64,000 nucleotides of DNA. It comes from Pontivivens ytuae (GTDB lineage Bacteria; Pseudomonadota; Alphaproteobacteria; Rhodobacterales; Rhodobacteraceae). The DNA is taken from positions 4,072,001-4,136,000 of the forward strand of contig NZ_CP064942.1 of NCBI RefSeq assembly GCF_015679265.1, given 5' to 3'. Below the pieces are notes generated by a model. It was given only the letters and a program-made list of their open reading frames with translations, searched no databases and had not been told where the DNA came from. Positions 59,343 through 64,000 of this stretch are shown piece by piece (position 1 is the stretch's first letter; each line of letters starts with the position of its first letter). The position numbers were made by a program, and so were the translations under genes.

Positions 59343-60650
59343 CTAGTCCCGAAACGCGCTATCCTTCACGCGCACAACGGGACGGATGATGTAGTCGAGC
59401 ACGGTCTTGCGCCCGGACAGGAACTCAACCTGCGCGACCATTCCGGGTATGATGTCGAGCGGCCGCTCCTCGGCATCGACGAGCTCCGAGCGGGCGGCGA
59501 CATCGACGACGAAGACGTTCTCGTCACGCTCGGGATGGGGCACCGCGCTCGCCCCGATCCGACGCACCTCGCCCCGCAGCGCCCCGTAACGGGAGAAGTC
59601 GTAGGCCGTCACCTTCACGTTCACCGACTGCCCGGGATAGAGGAAGGCGATGTCGGCGGGCCGTACGAAGGCCTCGATCAGCAGCGTGTCGTCGAGCGGG
59701 ACCACGTCCACCAGCTCTTGGCCCGCCCGCACCACGCCGCCGGCCGCCGCGACATGGACGCGGTTGACCACGCCGCGGGTCTGCGCGCGGATCTCCAGCC
59801 GGTCGAGCCGCTCCTCCAGCGCGGGCAGGAGCGGCCGCACCCCGGCAAGCTCCGCCGTGGCCGCCGCCAGCTCGGCCAGCGCGTCCGCCTCGAACCGGCT
59901 GTCGAGCGCGTCGAGCCGTGTCTCTAGCTCCGCCAGGCGCAGCCGCTCGCGCGAGAGCTGCGAGGCCGCCTGCGAGGCCCGCCCGTCGAGCTCGCCCAGC
60001 TCCATGCGAAGCTGCAGGAGCGAGGTCTCGGGCTCCAGGTTGCGGTTCACCAGCGGCTCGACCATCGCGATCTGCTGGACGAGCAGGCCATGCGTGTCAC
60101 GGGCGGAGACCAGCAGCACCTCCGCCTCCTCGATCGCGGCGCCCTGCTGTTCGATCTGGTTGCGCAGGACCAGCCGCTCGGTCTCCAGCTCCTGCCGCCG
60201 CGCGCGGAAGAGCGACGCTTCGGAGGCCACCATCCGCGGCGCCTGCCGGGTCAGCGCGTCGGCAAAGAGCGGCTCGATCCCGTCGATCTCCGCCCGCAGC
60301 CGCGTGACGCGGGCCTCCAGCGCGAAGGCGCGCTGCCGCTCGGTATCCAGCCGGCCCAGCGCGAGGCTGCGGTCCATCTCCGCGATCAGGTCGCCCGCCT
60401 CCACGAGCTCGCCCTCGCGCACCCGCACGCCGTGCAGCGCGCCGTCATCGGGGGCCTGCACCACGTAGACGCGGCTGCTCGGCACGATACGCCCGTCCGA
60501 ACGGGTCACGTCGTCGATCTCCGTGACCGAGGCCCAGAAGACGGCGAGCACGAGGAAGGCGAGGATCGCGAACAGAAGGAGGGAGCCGCGGATCCCCTGC
60601 CCCCGGCGCCGCTCGCGCATCAGGCGCTGGAAGGTGTCGTCACCGGTCAC
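59343..60650 (-). CDS. HlyD-family T1SS membrane fusion protein
   Basis: A 435-residue periplasmic adaptor with one N-terminal membrane helix (GSLLLFAILAFLVLAVFWAS), a lipoyl half-motif (DGRIVPSSRVYVVQAPDDGA), a long coiled-coil hairpin (about 105-300), second lipoyl half (LEIRAQTRGVVNRVHVA) and beta-barrel/C-terminal part ending DYIIRPVVRVKDSAF. It links the inner-membrane exporter to the TolC-type channel. GTG 60650 is chosen because AAGGTGG lies six bases upstream; it overlaps the exporter stop by 11 bases. ATG 60620 is the alternative. Confidence 0.92.
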   Translation of the reverse strand: MTGDDTFQRLMRERRRGQGIRGSLLLFAILAFLVLAVFWASVTEIDDVTRSDGRIVPSSRVYVVQAPDDGALHGVRVREGELVEAGDLIAEMDRSLALGRLDTERQRAFALEARVTRLRAEIDGIEPLFADALTRQAPRMVASEASLFRARRQELETERLVLRNQIEQQGAAIEEAEVLLVSARDTHGLLVQQIAMVEPLVNRNLEPETSLLQLRMELGELDGRASQAASQLSRERLRLAELETRLDALDSRFEADALAELAAATAELAGVRPLLPALEERLDRLEIRAQTRGVVNRVHVAAAGGVVRAGQELVDVVPLDDTLLIEAFVRPADIAFLYPGQSVNVKVTAYDFSRYGALRGEVRRIGASAVPHPERDENVFVVDVAARSELVDAEERPLDIIPGMVAQVEFLSGRKTVLDYIIRPVVRVKDSAFRD

Positions 60651-62772
60651 TGGACACCACCTTCGGCCGCGGCCGATCGTTCGCCGCCGTCCCGTGCAGC
60701 AGCGCCTTCGGCCCGTCGAGCGCCACGCGTCCGCCGTCGAGCACGATGACCCGGTCCACGGCATCGAGCAGCGCAGTACGGTGAGTGACGAGGAGCAGCG
60801 TGCGATCCCGCTCCAGCCCCGCGAGCCGCTTCACGAACGCCCGTTCCGACTGAACGTCCATCGCGCTAGTGGGCTCGTCGAGCAGCAGGAGCGGCTTGCG
60901 CCCGATCAGGGCCCGGGCCAGCGCAATCGCCTGCCGCTGCCCGCCCGACAGCGCCCCGCCGCGTTCGGAGACCTCAAGGTCGTAGCCCATGGGATGCCGG
61001 GCGAGGAAGTCGTGGATCCCGGCCGCCTTCGCCGCCTCCACGATCTCCTCGTCGCCCGGCCGCTCTGCCCCCACGGCAATGTTCTCCCGCACCGTGCCGC
61101 TGAAGAGCCAGACATCCTGCAGGACCGTGCCGATGTTGTTGCGCAGGTCGACCGGATGGATGTGGGAGATGTCGGTGCCGTCCACCAGCACATGCCCCTG
61201 CCCCGGCGGGTAGAGACCGGCGATCAGGCGGCCCACCGTGCTCTTGCCCGAGCCGATGCGGCCTAGGATCGCGACACGTTCCCCCGGTGCGATCTCGAAG
61301 CTGACATCGCTCAGGCACGGCTCCTTCTGCCCCGGATAGGTGAAGGAGACGTTGCGGAACGTGATGGACGGCGACAGGCGCGGACGGCTCAGCCAGCTCC
61401 GCCCCGCATCGCCCTCCACCGGCATCTGCATCAGAGCATTGATCGCCCGGTAGGAGGCACGCGCCTGGCTCGCCCGCGTCATGGTCTGCGCCAGTTGGGC
61501 GAGCGGTGCCAGGGTGCGCCCCGTCAGGATCACGCAGGCGATGAGCGCGCCCATGCTGACCGCACCGGCCTGGATCAGGAACACGCCGTAGAAAACGATC
61601 ATCACCTGCGCGGCCTGCTGGGTGAAGGCGGTGGCGTTCAGCGCGAACTGCGACACGGCGCGGGAGCGCAGCGCATGGTCGGACTGGCGCGCCAGCGCCC
61701 CCTCCCACCGCCGCCGCATCACGCGGGTGGCGCCCACGGTCTTGATGGTCTCAAGGCCCGAGAGGGTCTCGACCAGCACGCTCTGCTTGTTCTGCCCCTC
61801 CGAATGGCTGCGATCGGCGACCCGCGCGAGGATCGGCTGCACCGCGATGCCGACCAGCAGAACCAGTGGCACGGCGATGGCGGGCACGATGGCAAGCGGC
61901 CCGCCGATCAGGCTGATGACGAGGATGAAGAGCGCGATGAACGGCAGGTCCACCACGCCCACCAGCGTGGCCGAGGTGATGAAGTCGCGCAGCGTCTCGA
62001 ACTCCCGCATCGTGCTGGCGAGCGCCCCGGTGGAGCCCCTCGGCGTCTTCATCTGCACACCAAGGATGCGCTCGAAGATCCTCCGCCCCATCACGAGGTC
62101 CGCGCGCTGCCCCGCCCGGTCGATGAAGCTTGCGCGCAGCGACTTGATGAGGAAATCGAAGAGGAGCGCGACCCCGATGCCCACGGTCAGCGCCACCAGC
62201 GACTCCGTCGCCTCGTTCGGCAGCACCCGGTCGTAGACCACCATGATGAAGATCGAGGTGGCGAGCCCCAGGACGCTGGAGATCGCGGCGGCCAGCACGA
62301 CCTGCGTGTAGGCCCAGCGGCTCTCGGCCAGGGTCGACCAGAACCAGTGCCCCTTCGCGGGCGCCTGCGGACTGCCGTCCGTATCGGCGCGCGGATGCAG
62401 GAACAGCGCGCGCCCGTCATGGCTCGCCGCCAGCGCCGCGCGCTTCACATGCACCGCGTCGCGGTCGGACAGCGCGGGATCGAAGACGGTGAACCGGTTG
62501 CCGCGGCGCGCCAGCACCAGCACCGCGGCGCCATGCTCGCCCAGCAGGATCGCGGGCAGCATGTCGTCGGTCAGCCGCGCGACCTTCAACTGCGCGAGGG
62601 CGGTGACGAAGCCCAGATCCTCCGCCGCGCGCGCGATGTCGTCGAGATCGGCGGCCGCCTTCAGCCCCATCTCGTGCGACCGCAGATGGGCGAGCGAGGC
62701 CGCGAGGCCCTGCTCGCGCGCCGCGAAGATCAGGCAGGCCTCCAGCGGCGACAGGTTGGCGCGGTCGCTCAT
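60640..62772 (-). CDS. Type I secretion ABC exporter (LapB/LssB type)
   Basis: A 710-residue exporter with three parts: an N-terminal C39-like domain (about 1-125; SPLEACLIFAAREQG), probably non-proteolytic as in LapB; a membrane domain of about six helices (about 150-440); and an ATPase with Walker A GRIGSGKST, signature LSGGQRQAIALA and Walker B LLLLDEPTSAMD. LapB-type exporters secrete large RTX adhesins or hydrolases. No RTX gene is in the window; it may lie to the right. ATG 62772 overlaps the TolC-type stop (ATGA). Confidence 0.93.
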   Translation of the reverse strand: MSDRANLSPLEACLIFAAREQGLAASLAHLRSHEMGLKAAADLDDIARAAEDLGFVTALAQLKVARLTDDMLPAILLGEHGAAVLVLARRGNRFTVFDPALSDRDAVHVKRAALAASHDGRALFLHPRADTDGSPQAPAKGHWFWSTLAESRWAYTQVVLAAAISSVLGLATSIFIMVVYDRVLPNEATESLVALTVGIGVALLFDFLIKSLRASFIDRAGQRADLVMGRRIFERILGVQMKTPRGSTGALASTMREFETLRDFITSATLVGVVDLPFIALFILVISLIGGPLAIVPAIAVPLVLLVGIAVQPILARVADRSHSEGQNKQSVLVETLSGLETIKTVGATRVMRRRWEGALARQSDHALRSRAVSQFALNATAFTQQAAQVMIVFYGVFLIQAGAVSMGALIACVILTGRTLAPLAQLAQTMTRASQARASYRAINALMQMPVEGDAGRSWLSRPRLSPSITFRNVSFTYPGQKEPCLSDVSFEIAPGERVAILGRIGSGKSTVGRLIAGLYPPGQGHVLVDGTDISHIHPVDLRNNIGTVLQDVWLFSGTVRENIAVGAERPGDEEIVEAAKAAGIHDFLARHPMGYDLEVSERGGALSGGQRQAIALARALIGRKPLLLLDEPTSAMDVQSERAFVKRLAGLERDRTLLLVTHRTALLDAVDRVIVLDGGRVALDGPKALLHGTAANDRPRPKVVSSDR

Positions 62773-64000
62773 ACCGCATCCTCCGGCGGCGGACCCAGCA
62801 CGTCGGTCACGGGATCGAGGCGCCCTTCCAGCCCGATGACGTCGAGCAGATCGCCGGTCAGGTCCAGCACCTCGAAGGCGGCGGCCTGTCCGTCGGCGCG
62901 CAGCGTCGCCTCCCGCGTCGCGGCCTGCGTCAGGTCGCGCTGCGCGTCGAGAATGTCGGTGAAGCTACGCTGGCCGATGGCAAAGAGCTCCTGCGCCGCG
63001 GCCAGCCCGGCCTCGTTCGCCGCCGTCGCACTGACCGCGGCGGCAAGGCGGGTCGGAAAGGCATCGCGGTTCGCCAGCGCGATGTCGAGCGCGCGCGTGA
63101 CCTCCCGCCGCGTCTCGCCCAGCGTGCTGCGCGCGGCCGCGACCTCGCTCGCCGCCTCGGCCTCCAGCGCGCCGATGCGCCCGGCGGTGAAGATGTTCTG
63201 GTCCACCGACAGGCCGAGGAAGACGTCCTCGTCCCCGTCGCTCGACAGCACATCGCCTCGCCGCCCCGTCAGCTCGACGAAGACGGCCGGGAACCGCTGG
63301 GCGCGGACGACCTCCAGCTCCGCCTGCGCCGCGGTGATCCGCAGCCGCGCCAGCGCCAGCTGCCGGCCGGAGCCGACCCGCGCCCGGGCCGTGGCAGTCT
63401 CCAGGAGGGGCGGTTCGGGCGGCAGCGCGATCTCCGCCGGGGGCGGCCCGATGATGGAAGCATAGGACGCCTCCGCCGTGGCGCGCCCGGTCTCGGCCTG
63501 CGCCAGCCGCACCCGCGCATCGGCGAGGCGGCTGCGCGCGACCATGACATCGCTGGTTGTCGCGACCCCCTGCTCCATCCGTTCCGAGGTCTGCGCCACG
63601 AACAACTGATGCGCGGCCGCGTCCCGCCGCGCGAGCTCCAGCAGTTCCGATTGCAGCCACAGATCGAGCGTCGCCCGCACCGCCCGCAGCGCGAGGGCGG
63701 AGAGCAGGAGCTCCGTCTGCGCATCGACCTGCAACTCCTCCACCTCGTTGAGGCTGATCCGGTTGCGGGTCGCCGCCCCGTCGAAGACGAGCTGGCGCGC
63801 GGTGACGAAAAGCTGCGTGTCCTCGCCCGAGCTGTCGCCGAGCACCGACGTCCCCGCCGTCACCCCGCCCGTGAGCTGCGGCCGGAAGCCGGAGCGCAGC
63901 GCCCGGCCCCGCGCCTCGACACCCGCCGAGCGGGCGCGCTGGCCATCCACCGCCGGAAAATCGAGCGTAGCCTGCCGGATGGTTCGGGCAAAATCGCTGT
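62769..64000 (-). CDS. TolC-family outer-membrane channel of T1SS, N-terminus cut by window edge
   Basis: The frame is open to the right edge (residues reading IRQATLDFPAVDGQRARS before the first internal GTG), so the signal peptide and first residues are missing; about 410 residues are visible. The two-repeat helical TolC plan is clear: GFRPQLTGGVTAGTSV, long Ala/Glu-rich helices, ERMEQGVATTSDVMVARSRL and the second repeat with LFAIGQRSFTDILDAQRDLT. It forms the outer-membrane exit for the exporter. First gene of the visible operon; its promoter is off-window. Confidence 0.9.
   Translation of the reverse strand, partial: SDFARTIRQATLDFPAVDGQRARSAGVEARGRALRSGFRPQLTGGVTAGTSVLGDSSGEDTQLFVTARQLVFDGAATRNRISLNEVEELQVDAQTELLLSALALRAVRATLDLWLQSELLELARRDAAAHQLFVAQTSERMEQGVATTSDVMVARSRLADARVRLAQAETGRATAEASYASIIGPPPAEIALPPEPPLLETATARARVGSGRQLALARLRITAAQAELEVVRAQRFPAVFVELTGRRGDVLSSDGDEDVFLGLSVDQNIFTAGRIGALEAEAASEVAAARSTLGETRREVTRALDIALANRDAFPTRLAAAVSATAANEAGLAAAQELFAIGQRSFTDILDAQRDLTQAATREATLRADGQAAAFEVLDLTGDLLDVIGLEGRLDPVTDVLGPPPEDAV

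Noticed and set aside
1..64000. CRISPR arrays, tRNA/rRNA genes, insertion sequences and prophage genes
   Set aside because: None was seen on reading: no regular direct repeats with spacers, no transposase or integrase products, no recognisable tRNA cloverleaf with flanking features.

Overview
The window reads as a chromosomal stretch of a high-GC alphaproteobacterium, most likely Rhodobacterales/Rhodobacteraceae-like. This is inferred from the tightly packed ATGA-coupled operons, an ImpD/ImpI-type T6SS locus, a FixL/FixJ pair, a rhizobial/roseobacter-style inositol locus and a LapB-type type I exporter. No rRNA, tRNA, CRISPR, insertion sequence or prophage gene was seen. Both edges cut genes: clpV on the left, a TolC-family gene on the right.

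Region 1 (1-18160) is the 3' half of a type VI secretion locus. In order it holds clpV/tssH (partial), a TssB-TssC fused sheath-like protein, a small orphan, vgrG, a DUF6931-like protein, a PAAR tip, fha, tssJ, tssK, tssL with an OmpA domain, tssM, tagF, a PP2C phosphatase and a 348-residue orphan whose cysteines are confined to its two ends. A convergent M15-type peptidase gene closes it. Separate tssB, tssC, tssE, tssF, tssG, tssA and a kinase are absent and presumably lie to the left.

Region 2 (18.2-25.9 kb) is accessory. It has a LuxR-type HTH fused to an alpha/beta hydrolase, an 18-bp perfect palindrome, a PKD/Ig-like outer-membrane barrel protein, a cyclic-nucleotide-domain/thioredoxin-reductase-like fusion without CxxC, a DUF3775 protein and a repeat-plus-membrane protein.

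Region 3 (25.9-34.65 kb) is a substrate-induced catabolic island. A LacI regulator is translationally coupled to a DegT-type aminotransferase and diverges from a NitT/TauT-type ABC transporter, a HisD-like dehydrogenase, an SDR and a zinc dehydrogenase. The enzyme trio resembles hpsN-O-P of 2,3-dihydroxypropane-1-sulfonate catabolism. Two LacI-type operators 21 bp apart sit between the divergent arms.

Region 4 (34.65-41.6 kb) looks like an oxygen/redox regulon. It contains two tiny overlapping genes, fixJ, fixL (heme-PAS), a persulfide-dioxygenase-like hydrolase, a phosphotransferase/ATPase fusion, a tandem universal stress protein and adhP. FNR/FixK-type TTGA-N6-TCAA boxes stand 75-81 bases before three start codons here, with a fourth before the operon at 25.86 kb.

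Region 5 (41.8-57.9 kb) holds an acyltransferase and then a myo-inositol locus: ABC importer, LacI repressor, three Gfo/Idh dehydrogenases, iolE-like, iolD, a PhyH-type dioxygenase, iolC, two different iolB, an iolJ-like aldolase. The same TTGCAACCGGTTGCAA-type palindrome lies in both divergent intergenic regions, defining the repressor's regulon. A pair of GC-rich palindromic repeats separates the second iolB from the aldolase gene.

Region 6 (57.9-64 kb) holds a small integral membrane protein, an AT-rich gap with another FNR-like box, and a minus-strand type I secretion operon (tolC-type, LapB-type ABC exporter, HlyD-type adaptor, small winged-helix protein).
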